From a virus: 40,118 bases of DNA. Each line of letters opens with the position of its first letter. The first letter of the stretch is position 1. The position numbers and the translations under genes were made by a program. The stretch spans positions 1-40,118 of the IMG/VR virus record IMGVR_UViG_3300022223_000013. The stretch is one strand, 5' to 3'. Positions 17,511-24,092 of the stretch are shown here, piece after piece. The notes beneath the pieces were generated by a model. It saw only the letters and a program-made list of their open reading frames with translations, did not search any database and was not told the DNA's origin.

Positions 17511-17919
17511 AGTGATGCCCTCCATGATAGCGTGAGACGGCTTCCTTCACCGTTGCGGGGAGACTAGCCAGACCTGCTTCTTTCTTGAGATACCAAAAGT
17601 CGTCATCTTCCGCATAGATTTCCGCGCCGATCATCTCGGCCCATTGGCACATCGATCGATTCTCTCGTCTGATCGCCTGCAACCATCCGGCGATACCTTC
17701 CGATTCACACCGATACTCGAGCCGTCGGATCTCTCCCAGCAAGCGTCGAAGTCCGTCCCGATGTCCGTCAAGCGGTGGCAAGCTCGTCAGCCAGACCCAT
17801 ACATTTCCATCCGACGGAGAGATACGCTTTTCGATCCCAAACAACGGCCATTCTTCATGCGGCTGGAGCCCATACCGATCAAGCCGGTCCCGCTTGATCT
17901 GATAGATATCCAGTCTCAT
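17497..17919 (-). CDS. T7 gp13-like (GNAT-fold) internal virion protein
   Basis: A 140-residue protein. Its arrangement of a hydrophobic strand (NVWVWLTSLP), a helix-rich middle, and a C-terminal W-A-E-M-I-G-A-E block followed by DDFWYLKKE resembles the DUF2833/T7 gp13 family, which has an acetyltransferase-like fold. It overlaps the nozzle gene by ATGA, exactly where T7 places gp13 after gp12. The function of gp13 is not fully settled; it is needed for proper ejection-core formation. The match is by pattern and synteny, not by alignment. Confidence 0.6.
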   Translation of the reverse strand: MRLDIYQIKRDRLDRYGLQPHEEWPLFGIEKRISPSDGNVWVWLTSLPPLDGHRDGLRRLLGEIRRLEYRCESEGIAGWLQAIRRENRSMCQWAEMIGAEIYAEDDDFWYLKKEAGLASLPATVKEAVSRYHGGHHYGRA

Positions 17920-19727
17920 CGGCGATTCCCCGGTTGAAACCGCACCAAGATCGTGGCAACCGAAAAGGAGCTATTATTCGTATCGTTTTCCCCTACAATA
18001 TAGAACTTTCTGCAATCCCCGTAAAGTCGCATCCTTCGGTCTGCGTCGGTCAAGGTCTTGCTGGTCGAGAGCGTCCCGTCTTGGTAGATCTTTATCACAA
18101 TGCTGTTATTCGAACTCCCTGGCGCAAAGGTCACTTGCAGCTCGCGCATGCTCGCGAGTTTATCGTCGGCATAGGGAAAGAACTCTTTCGTCGTGAAGGT
18201 GCCCATGTACCCCGCCGCGTCTTTTGTTCTGGCGGTTTGATCGAGTCTATAGATAAACCCGTTCGAGGCTCCGGCTAAGAGATCAAATTGCCCGGTCGTG
18301 GAGTTCCGATAGAGCGCCAGCGATTCGCATTCATCGCGTGTCGAGACGAATGCTTGCACATCACGAATCCCACTTGACGGATCGGAGCGATGGAGATCAA
18401 GTCCAATGATCGTTTTATTGGTCGGGAGCGACTGCCCGGAAATGACATTCGGATTCGGCGAAAACGCGAACAGCACCTTTTTCTTCCTGGGGTAGTAGAC
18501 GCTTTGGACATTCGGATATTGGAGCCATGCGCTGAGTTGATCGACCGGCAGTTTAGCGAAGTCTGTGTTACTCCTGATATATTCTCCAAGTTCCAACCCC
18601 TTCACCGCAGACGAGCGAACATCGCCGCTCTCCTGTACGGCCGAGAGTGCATGGAAATAGCCGTTCGGCGAGACAAAAAAGACCTCATCATCGGCTTCCA
18701 CAATCGCGCCTGGAGAGATCGCCCCAACATACTTGGATACACGCCGCCATCCCCAGGTAGAGGTATCCGAATCGCTATCGTCAAGCACGTACACTCCGCT
18801 CGGGTATTTGAACAAGTACGCCTTATTGCGCCAGGAAACACCGCCGATCGTAATATCCCCTTCACCGGGATAGACTTGAAAGAAAAGATTTCCACTGTTG
18901 ATGAAATCGCTATGATTATTCAGCACGCTAACGTAGACGCCATGTGGCCGGTTACTATTGCCCCCTGCAAACATCCTCCCTAAATGCAGGAACCCCCAGC
19001 GAGGCCCTACTGGTGAGGAATTCCAGTCAGTCGCTCTCGTGTTGCGGTACACGGTAATAGTCCCTGAGCCATTACTCGTAAAATTTTCAACTGACCCGCC
19101 GATGGTTAATGAGGCTTGGAAGGTGTTGGCTGCGGTATTGACTACATATAGCGGGTTGCCCAATACGGCAAGCCCGGTTGGCAATGATCCAGTACTGGTA
19201 AAGTGGACAGCCGTGCCGTTTGCGAGGCCGTGCGATGTCCTTGTCCATGTGTCCGTGGTATGATCAAATGTGACGGTTCCAACGCTCGCCCCTAGCGGTC
19301 TAGCAATGGCTCCGCCGGTATAGACATACGGGCTTGCATTCGCAAACCCAGCGAAGTAGTAGATCGCCTTGCTGGTCCCGTCAAACCCCTCCACAAATGG
19401 GGCATGGGAGTGAGTCACGTCTGGGCCTAGCAGCGACTTCACAAGTCCGCCTGTTCCCACCGTAATGATACGTGTTGGCGTCTTGCAGACAAGTTCTTCT
19501 GTTCCGTCATCCATCCGAAAATGGTGCATGGCGCGAATCTCCGGATCCGCCCCTGTGACCGCTGAGCTATTAAACTTCGTTGCCCCGCCACCCTTCTTCC
19601 AGGTGTCATCCTCGAACGTGATAGAGTTCATGGCCGTGAGATCCGTATCCCTCACGAGATCCGGGCTTTTCGACGCATTAAGCCCCCCTTGACCACAGGT
19701 AACCGTAAGAGTGTCGAACTGCCGCAT
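17916..19727 (-). CDS. Tail nozzle/hub protein (T7 gp12 or P22 gp10-like)
   Basis: A 603-residue, beta-rich protein with many alternating hydrophobic strands and W-G-F/W-R-N type repeats, as in beta-propeller tail hubs. The N-terminus (GGLNASKSPDLVRDTDLTAM, followed by a KKGGGATKFN segment) resembles the opening of podophage nozzle/stabilisation proteins, which begin by describing bound loops and 'G' turns. It would form the hexameric tip that closes the packaged DNA channel. The ATG at 19727 overlaps the TAA of the adaptor gene (TAATG), with GGGG about 8 bases upstream; a GTG at 19736 is an alternative. Order adaptor-nozzle-gp13-like matches T7. Confidence 0.72.
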   Translation of the reverse strand: MRQFDTLTVTCGQGGLNASKSPDLVRDTDLTAMNSITFEDDTWKKGGGATKFNSSAVTGADPEIRAMHHFRMDDGTEELVCKTPTRIITVGTGGLVKSLLGPDVTHSHAPFVEGFDGTSKAIYYFAGFANASPYVYTGGAIARPLGASVGTVTFDHTTDTWTRTSHGLANGTAVHFTSTGSLPTGLAVLGNPLYVVNTAANTFQASLTIGGSVENFTSNGSGTITVYRNTRATDWNSSPVGPRWGFLHLGRMFAGGNSNRPHGVYVSVLNNHSDFINSGNLFFQVYPGEGDITIGGVSWRNKAYLFKYPSGVYVLDDSDSDTSTWGWRRVSKYVGAISPGAIVEADDEVFFVSPNGYFHALSAVQESGDVRSSAVKGLELGEYIRSNTDFAKLPVDQLSAWLQYPNVQSVYYPRKKKVLFAFSPNPNVISGQSLPTNKTIIGLDLHRSDPSSGIRDVQAFVSTRDECESLALYRNSTTGQFDLLAGASNGFIYRLDQTARTKDAAGYMGTFTTKEFFPYADDKLASMRELQVTFAPGSSNNSIVIKIYQDGTLSTSKTLTDADRRMRLYGDCRKFYIVGENDTNNSSFSVATILVRFQPGNRR

Positions 19728-20656
19728 TAGGTACACCCCAAGGCAGCGGAATGTTTCGCCTGGACGTGAAACTGCCCGCCGCGGTTCGGGATATAGAGAT
19801 CGATCATGGTACCGATTTGCTGAACCGCTTTGGTCATGGCTTGATCCGCCTTCGAGTCATCCTTGTTCACGAAGAGTTCATAGGCGGCAAGATGGACTAA
19901 GACGCTCCGATGCTCACGTGGGATTCGTGGTGTATCGGCATCGCCAGACCCGGAGAAGTCTAGGTTGTGGAAGACCGCATAATCGTACTCGATGTTGAGG
20001 GCATCTTCCGACCATGGCGCCAGCCTCAGCTTTCGAAGAATCCCGTTATCTGAGGCGGAGTAGGCCGAAGGCGCCACTTCACACGCCGCTTCAATCGGTC
20101 CAAACCCGAGCGACCAGGACCCGCGCCCATAGCGTTGTTCGAACAGCTTCTTATCGATAATCCTAATTTCTCCATACCACGATCCTCGGACAAAGAGAGG
20201 ATCCCAGATTTTCAACACGCTCCCCGGTGTGGTGTATTCATCTTGGAAGATCACCGCCGACCCGGACGTCTCAAGTTCGACGTAGGGCGCATCAAGGGTG
20301 AGGTTTTCTGTCCCACCGGTATGCGCCGTAATGCGATAGACGGATTGATTGCCTTCCACATAGAACTTAGCACCGGCTTGGCTGGCGGTAATCGTGGCCG
20401 AGAGGGTGACTACGGCAGGCGAGGCAGCGGAAATGGTCGATACTGACACTGACTGCTTTGCCGCCGTTGTGATTACGCCAGGAGTTGGGGAGAGTGCCCA
20501 GGGCCACGGCGCCCAGCCTAAGAGCCTCCAATAGGCTTGCCTGACATATCGCTTCACGTCGGAGCCATATTCGCCGCTCACATTCTCGGCCTCGCTACAG
20601 TCGGACTGCACCGCATGGAGAATATCAAGCCCGGTAATTAAGTCTGCAGAAGCCAT
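19727..20656 (-). CDS. Head-to-tail adaptor (T7 gp11-like tail tubular A)
   Basis: A 309-residue protein. The N-terminal helical segment (SEYGSDVKRYVRQAYWRLL-type pattern at about 28-48) and a C-terminal helical segment (residues about 255-305, with HLAAYELFVNKDD) flank a beta-rich insertion. This is the layout of T7 gp11/tail tubular A adaptors that dock on the portal and receive the nozzle. AAGGAGGAG lies 5 bases upstream of the ATG and overlaps the stop of the SNase gene. The order adaptor-nozzle supports the call; the sequence match itself is moderate. Confidence 0.7.
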   Translation of the reverse strand: MASADLITGLDILHAVQSDCSEAENVSGEYGSDVKRYVRQAYWRLLGWAPWPWALSPTPGVITTAAKQSVSVSTISAASPAVVTLSATITASQAGAKFYVEGNQSVYRITAHTGGTENLTLDAPYVELETSGSAVIFQDEYTTPGSVLKIWDPLFVRGSWYGEIRIIDKKLFEQRYGRGSWSLGFGPIEAACEVAPSAYSASDNGILRKLRLAPWSEDALNIEYDYAVFHNLDFSGSGDADTPRIPREHRSVLVHLAAYELFVNKDDSKADQAMTKAVQQIGTMIDLYIPNRGGQFHVQAKHSAALGCT

Positions 20657-20658
20657 CG

Positions 20659-21087
20659 CTACTCCTCCTTGGCCATCCCGGCCTGTATTAACGCAGCAGC
20701 CAGCGTCTTTCCGTCTCTACTCACTACGCCCTCGATCCGTTCAAATGTATGTTTCCCGCACGTCTCTATCGTGAATGGACGCTGAGCGAGCCAATCTGCA
20801 GTAAACTGTCGAGCCTCCTTGAACCCTAGCGTGTTCCGCTCCGGAGCGTTGACTCCTTGCACGCGGATCTTCACGTATCCAGGCGGGAACAGATTGAACA
20901 CGGCAAAGGTATCACCATCCATCACGCCCACGACCACTTGAGGCGGGATGTCGACCGTGAGGCACGACGCGCCAAACGAGGCGACGGGGATGAGGAAGGT
21001 GACGCAGATCAAGCCCACGATCCCAACGGCCACAATGAGAATGGCGGCAAGATCCAGCGTCGTCCCGTATCGGCCATGCCACTTCAT
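20659..21087 (-). CDS. Membrane-anchored staphylococcal-nuclease-like (SNase) protein
   Basis: A 142-residue protein with a long hydrophobic N-terminal segment (about 12-37) followed by an SNase fold. The calcium-binding D57-G-D59-T is present, as are R75 and E83 with the canonical eight-residue spacing (I-R-V-Q-G-V-N-A-P-E) and R117 in the position of the second active-site arginine. SNases cut DNA and RNA in a calcium-dependent way. The N-terminus would place the domain in the periplasm, tethered or released. It follows the spanins and protease, so degradation of host or extracellular DNA at lysis is plausible. An entry-exclusion nuclease acting on incoming DNA is another option. Confidence 0.8.
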   Translation of the reverse strand: MKWHGRYGTTLDLAAILIVAVGIVGLICVTFLIPVASFGASCLTVDIPPQVVVGVMDGDTFAVFNLFPPGYVKIRVQGVNAPERNTLGFKEARQFTADWLAQRPFTIETCGKHTFERIEGVVSRDGKTLAAALIQAGMAKEE

Positions 21088-21090
21088 CGG

Positions 21091-21720
21091 TTACTCCGTT
21101 GGTGAACACGCTTCGCCGTCTTCTCGAATCAGCCGGTCAAGATCGTCGTACCTGATCCAGGCTCGACCATTGAGAGCCCACGGGAGCCCCCAGGAATTTT
21201 GAATCAAACCACACTCTTTCCGGTCGTCATACCCAATCAGTTCGTAGGCATGACCACCAATGCGCCGACCTGTCACGCGCAAGATCCCGTGCTTATCCGG
21301 CGTCATCATCCCAGAATACCAGTGTGTCCCGAGTACCACCGGCCCACGGAGTCCGACCCATTGAATCGCGTCCTCGACCGTAAAGGCCCAGCCGTAGGAA
21401 GCAATCTTGCCGGCCAACTGTAAGGCTTTGGCACCTCCACGTACCGATGAGCCGTCATAGTCTTCCCCGTCCCATTCGTCGTTCCGTTGCGCGAGGGCGT
21501 AGATAATCTCTGGCGATGGATCGCGCTGGAGTTTCGGCAGTGCGCGGAGGAGCGCATGCCATGCGTAACCCACGCACATCGGCGTATTCCCTTGATCCCC
21601 CTTCCACCAGATCCGCCAGGTCTTTCGAACCGGACGAGGCTCGATCGGCGCCGCCTTCCGTAGGAGGAATTTCCTATCTCTAGTATCTGGTGCGAACCGT
21701 CGACCGAATTGGATGGTCAT
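21091..21720 (-). CDS. Papain-like (C1 family) cysteine protease
   Basis: A 209-residue protein with a complete papain triad. The oxyanion Q43 is six residues before catalytic C49, as in papain; H157 lies in GGHAYELIGY and N175 in QNSWG. There is no propeptide-like inhibitor domain: the catalytic domain begins within about 40 residues of the start. No signal peptide is seen. The ATG at 21720 overlaps the TGA of the i-spanin gene (ATGA), so it is translationally coupled to lysis genes. Its substrate is unknown; it may act on host proteins, process virion proteins, or act during lysis. C1 peptidases are uncommon in phage lysis regions. Confidence 0.85.
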   Translation of the reverse strand: MTIQFGRRFAPDTRDRKFLLRKAAPIEPRPVRKTWRIWWKGDQGNTPMCVGYAWHALLRALPKLQRDPSPEIIYALAQRNDEWDGEDYDGSSVRGGAKALQLAGKIASYGWAFTVEDAIQWVGLRGPVVLGTHWYSGMMTPDKHGILRVTGRRIGGHAYELIGYDDRKECGLIQNSWGLPWALNGRAWIRYDDLDRLIREDGEACSPTE

Positions 21721-22319
21721 TCCTTTTCTATCCATTTCATTTCGCTCTGGTAGCGGGCGTTGTCAAAGGTAACCATCCGCTGTCTCAGTAGCCGTTCGTC
21801 CAACAACTTTTCAACCGCCAGATCGTAGGCTTGTAATGCCTCGTCGGTGGTTACGGTGATGGATTCTTCCGGTACGAGCTCAACGGCGGGAGGGTCAACG
21901 GCTCCATCGTCGTCAGCTCCTCTGGCAACTTCGTCGGCGTGGGGCATGCTCGTTTCTGATAGCTGGGGCACCCGGCTAAGAGCATCGAACTGAGTAACAA
22001 ACCCAGGAGGCAACACACACGGCTGTTCAGTGGATTTAACATAGCGAATCGTCTCCTTATGGATCGGCGCGGCCTGCTCTTTGACTGTGCGAGCACGTTC
22101 CGCAGCCTGTTGCATCGCCACTTGGAGGGCTTTCTTGGCGTGGCGTTCATGCTGGGCCAGCTCTAAGAGCTCTTGAATGTGCGCTTCGTGGACCCGCTCT
22201 CGCTCAGCCCAGACCCCTTTCAGGTAGATCCACCCAACAAAGGCCAGTACGAGCCCAGAGATAACGCCCCACTTCATGAGCGGGGAGGCGGTTCGGATCG
22301 CAGTCAGTACCGGCACCAT
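21717..22319 (-). CDS. Rz: Rz-like inner-membrane spanin (i-spanin)
   Basis: A 200-residue protein with one N-terminal transmembrane segment (about 17-35, GVISGLVLAFVGWIYLKGVW) and then a charged coiled coil (about 38-85), the i-spanin layout. The C-terminal half is acidic and longer than usual, then helical again. A second gene, an Rz1-type lipoprotein, is nested in another frame, which is the diagnostic arrangement for Rz/Rz1. i-spanins pair with o-spanins across the periplasm and fuse inner and outer membranes after endolysin action. The ATG directly follows the stop of the 34-residue TM peptide gene. Confidence 0.8.
   Translation of the reverse strand: MVPVLTAIRTASPLMKWGVISGLVLAFVGWIYLKGVWAERERVHEAHIQELLELAQHERHAKKALQVAMQQAAERARTVKEQAAPIHKETIRYVKSTEQPCVLPPGFVTQFDALSRVPQLSETSMPHADEVARGADDDGAVDPPAVELVPEESITVTTDEALQAYDLAVEKLLDERLLRQRMVTFDNARYQSEMKWIEKE
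21851..22042 (-). CDS. Rz1: Rz1-like outer-membrane lipoprotein spanin (o-spanin), nested in Rz
   Basis: A 63-residue lipoprotein fully embedded in another frame of the Rz-like gene. It has a hydrophobic signal (CLLGLLLSSMLLAGC) ending in a lipobox L22-A-G-C25. The mature part is a 39-residue proline-rich peptide (PSYQKRACPTPTKLPEELTT), typical of Rz1. AAGGAG lies 10 bases upstream of the ATG, so it has its own ribosome site. The nested arrangement, lipobox and Pro-rich tail together make this call strong. It predicts an outer membrane, hence a Gram-negative host. Confidence 0.88.
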   Translation of the reverse strand: MLNPLNSRVCCLLGLLLSSMLLAGCPSYQKRACPTPTKLPEELTTMEPLTLPPLSSYRKNPSP

Positions 22320-22424
22320 TTAGCACCTCACTAAGCACAGTAGATAGAGCAGCCAGGACGTCACGGAGATGATGAACACTAGACAGCCTCGTGCAATCCA
22401 GTCCAGCAGCTCATCATGGCTCAT
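22320..22424 (-). CDS. 34-residue single-TM peptide
   Basis: A tiny gene encoding one hydrophobic helix (CLVFIISVTSWLLYLLCLV) after an acidic amphipathic start (MSHDELLDWIARG). AAGGAG is 7 bases upstream of the ATG, sharing bases with the TAA of the Tad2-like gene. Its own TAA is immediately followed by the ATG of Rz. The initiation region is identical over 20 bases to that of the 33-residue TM peptide 390 bases upstream. It could be a small holin, antiholin or lysis regulator; nothing in the sequence decides this. Confidence 0.72.
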   Translation of the reverse strand: MSHDELLDWIARGCLVFIISVTSWLLYLLCLVRC

Positions 22425-22437
22425 GGCGCTACTCCTT
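22418..22437 (-). repeat. 20-bp repeated translation-initiation region, copy 1
   Basis: Twenty identical bases (AAGGAGTAGCGCCATGAGCC on the minus strand) cover the ribosome site, start codon and second codon of the 34-residue TM peptide gene. The second copy is at 22810-22829, ahead of the other tiny TM peptide. The match extends across coding and non-coding bases, so it is better explained by duplication or shared regulation than by protein similarity. Confidence 0.85.
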
Positions 22438-22699
22438 ATTCAACTTCCCCCCAGTCTTCTGCGAGCAAATCAGTTTGGCTAACAAGCCAAGGCACAATTT
22501 CGCCAGTTGCAGTTCGCATATCGACATGTGCGTGATAGTCTATCTCTGTGCCTTCAGGGTAGATTCCGAGCAATGGAGCACGATTGACTTTGAATCTGCT
22601 TCCAGGAACAAGGAATACAAACATGTTCTTCCCATTCCATCCAGAACGACTTACTTTCTTGCCGACCTTAATTGATTCTAGTGCTTGAGAAAAGTTCAT
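22436..22699 (-). CDS. tad2: Tad2-like (DUF2829) anti-Thoeris protein
   Basis: An 87-residue protein with the diagnostic DUF2829 layout: an N-terminal helix (MNFSQALESIKVGKKVSRSG), then W-N-G-K-N-M-F, FLVPGSRFKVNRAPLLGIYP, and a C-terminal IVPWLVSQTDLLAEDW. DUF2829 is the Tad2 family, small tetrameric proteins that bind and sequester the cyclic ADP-ribose-type signal of the Thoeris defence system. GGAGGT lies 5 bases upstream of the ATG. Base composition is more AT-rich than its neighbours, suggesting recent arrival. It sits between two tiny membrane-peptide genes in the lysis cassette. Family assignment is strong; activity against a particular Thoeris type is inferred. Confidence 0.88.
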   Translation of the reverse strand: MNFSQALESIKVGKKVSRSGWNGKNMFVFLVPGSRFKVNRAPLLGIYPEGTEIDYHAHVDMRTATGEIVPWLVSQTDLLAEDWGEVE

Positions 22700-22714
22700 A
22701 AAACCTCCATACAG

Positions 22715-22816
22715 TTACTCTACAATCACCACATAAATCGCGCCAGCCAGAGCAATCAACACGGCCAGAGCAACCCCGTACAGAATCCACGCAAACACGC
22801 CGTTCCATGGGCTCAT
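22715..22816 (-). CDS. 33-residue single-TM peptide
   Basis: Encodes MSPWNGVFAWILYGVALAVL followed by IALAGAIYVVIVE: almost entirely one transmembrane helix. AAAGGAG lies 7 bases before the ATG. It directly follows the 88-residue two-TM gene and precedes the Tad2-like gene. Its initiation region duplicates that of the 34-residue peptide. Size and context suggest a lysis accessory such as a pinholin or antiholin, but this is unproven. Confidence 0.72.
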   Translation of the reverse strand: MSPWNGVFAWILYGVALAVLIALAGAIYVVIVE

Positions 22817-22829
22817 GGCGCTACTCCTT
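22810..22829 (-). repeat. 20-bp repeated translation-initiation region, copy 2
   Basis: Identical to 22418-22437 over 20 bases. It covers the ribosome site and start of the 33-residue TM peptide gene. Sequence diverges immediately after the second codon and upstream of the ribosome site. Confidence 0.85.
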
Positions 22830-23087
22830 TACTGGGCCAGCCTTCGACAATAGCTCGGTCTTGAGCCCGCCCTGATGTGTTGTGCCAACCCAAAATAGGA
22901 TGCATGCACTTGTAAACCCTGAGAGCTGCCCCAGCATATATACCAGCGTCTCTCTGTTGCCGGGAGGGATTTCAAAAAAGAACAGCAATGCCGATGAGGC
23001 GACAAAACTCGCCAAGAGCGCGACAGTCAGCGCACCGACAAACCAGAGCATACGCTTCACGCTCGGTTTCTGTGGCTCGTCACTCAT
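22821..23087 (-). CDS. Two-TM holin-like membrane protein
   Basis: An 88-residue protein with two hydrophobic helices (about 13-38 and 47-68), a charged N-terminus (MSDEPQKPSVKR) and a charged C-terminal tail. Both size and topology fit class II holins, which open the inner membrane to release endolysin. It lies just downstream of the SleB hydrolase and an XhlA-like membrane protein and upstream of the spanins. Two candidates in the same cassette means either could be the holin and the other an antiholin. Confidence 0.65.
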   Translation of the reverse strand: MSDEPQKPSVKRMLWFVGALTVALLASFVASSALLFFFEIPPGNRETLVYMLGQLSGFTSACILFWVGTTHQGGLKTELLSKAGPVKE

Positions 23088-23102
23088 GGATGCACCTTCC
23101 TT

Positions 23103-23417
23103 TCAGCGCTCTTTTTCATTCCACGGGTCTCTCGGTATCCGGTCAAGGATTTTGTCAAGCTTCTTGTCAATGCTCTCAAGCCTGCGCTGGTCGTCTTCTC
23201 GATGTGCCCGAAGCCCCGTAATCTCCTGAGCGTTACCCGTGATACGGATATGTACAGCTTCGACTTTCACATTCATATCATTTCTTAGGGCATCCGCCTC
23301 TGCTTCAATTTTAGCAAACTTTGGCGCGAGCCATCCCAGCATGGAAATGACGGACGCCATCACGCCAGCAATGACACCAAAAACCGTGTCCACCCATTCC
23401 CATTTCGAATCATACAT
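23103..23417 (-). CDS. XhlA-like membrane/coiled-coil lysis protein
   Basis: A 104-residue protein with one N-terminal transmembrane helix (about 11-31) followed by a long charged coiled coil (about 35-95, with the heptad run RRLESIDKKLDKIL). This resembles hemolysin-XhlA and similar holin-partner proteins, although XhlA itself has its TM helix at the C-terminus. It stops 15 bases before the 88-residue holin-like gene. A role in holin timing or peptidoglycan contact is inferred from context. Confidence 0.62.
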   Translation of the reverse strand: MYDSKWEWVDTVFGVIAGVMASVISMLGWLAPKFAKIEAEADALRNDMNVKVEAVHIRITGNAQEITGLRAHREDDQRRLESIDKKLDKILDRIPRDPWNEKER

Positions 23418-23455
23418 AGCGCCTAAATAGTACCCAAAACAACTACCTATAACTA

Positions 23456-23471
23456 CTGGCTATTCAGCCAG
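23456..23471 (-). other. Small perfect hairpin between the hydrolase and XhlA-like genes
   Basis: CTGGCT-GAAT-AGCCAG on the minus strand gives a 6-bp stem with a 4-base loop in the only sizeable gap of the lysis cassette. No T-run follows, so it is not a convincing terminator; it may be an mRNA processing or stability element. Confidence 0.45.
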
Positions 23472-23511
23472 GTTGCCGCGCTCGCTCGAACAGGCCGACA
23501 CACATACCACC

Positions 23512-23961
23512 TCATACTTCAGACGTTCCACCGGTCCCGCGCATCACACGAGGGACAAAGAAGACATGATGCCCGACTTCCGCTACCTGGACCGCGCTGT
23601 GTGCCTTGGCCCAATCCGGTGTCACTGGCACCAGCCGAGGATCTGGGTTGTAATAGAGCACCGCGCCTTTCACCGTGTCGGAGCCATGCCGCGCCTCTTC
23701 CCATGCTCGCATACATTCCTGAACAACCGGATCATCGGTATCGATCCTGATATTGCGAATGCGGCCAAGGTCTTTCGAGTTCCACCCGGAGAACTGCAAC
23801 GGCCTCAAGACGGTCCCGGACACCGTGCCATCGCTGGAGTACTTGCGCTCCATCCGGTTGCGGATTACTTCAGCCACGGCTACCTTACCGACATATGGCT
23901 CGCCGGCGGCTTCCTGCATGATCGTCACGATTGCCAGTGCATCTTCGCCTATGAGTCGCAT
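23512..23961 (-). CDS. SleB/CwlJ-type cell-wall hydrolase (endolysin)
   Basis: A 149-residue protein with the Hydrolase_2 (SleB) pattern: the helix EAAGEPYVGKVAVAEVIRNR, an internal TVSGTVLRPLQFSGWN region and a C-terminal G-H-H-V-F-F strand. SleB enzymes are lytic transglycosylase-like muramidases that cut peptidoglycan. AAGGAG lies 8 bases before the ATG at 23961. A start at 24072 in the same frame would add a signal-anchor-like hydrophobic stretch (ALCAGGVVLCLWLAWVS) but has no ribosome site and overlaps the zinc-ribbon gene in another frame. If used, the enzyme would be secreted by Sec rather than through a holin. Confidence 0.82.
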   Translation of the reverse strand: MRLIGEDALAIVTIMQEAAGEPYVGKVAVAEVIRNRMERKYSSDGTVSGTVLRPLQFSGWNSKDLGRIRNIRIDTDDPVVQECMRAWEEARHGSDTVKGAVLYYNPDPRLVPVTPDWAKAHSAVQVAEVGHHVFFVPRVMRGTGGTSEV

Positions 23962-24092
23962 ATCGTCTTCTCCTTCGGCTGCTCGATCGGTGGACACCCA
24001 CGCCAGCCACAGGCACAAAACCACTCCTCCCGCGCATAGTGCTTTTGCACATGTCGTTGGCATGCTGGGCATCGGTAGTTCCACGCCATCAT
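23949..24092 (-). CDS. Small zinc-ribbon protein overlapping the endolysin start
   Basis: A 47-residue protein (MMAWNYRCPACQRHVQ, then EEWFCACGWRGCPP) with C-P-A-C and C-A-C knuckles typical of a small zinc ribbon. Its ATG overlaps the TGA of the beta-helix gene (ATGA), and it overlaps the endolysin start by 13 bases, so it fits neatly into the operon. The ribosome site is weak. The same DNA in another frame gives a possible signal anchor for the SleB protein; the two readings compete, and I favour the zinc ribbon because of its cysteine pattern and ATGA junction. Confidence 0.6.
   Translation of the reverse strand: MMAWNYRCPACQRHVQKHYAREEWFCACGWRGCPPIEQPKEKTICDS

Noticed and set aside
23418-23450. 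Promoter-like TACTAT upstream of the XhlA-like gene
   Set aside because: The -35 region matches only half the consensus, and the start point would fall on the start codon.
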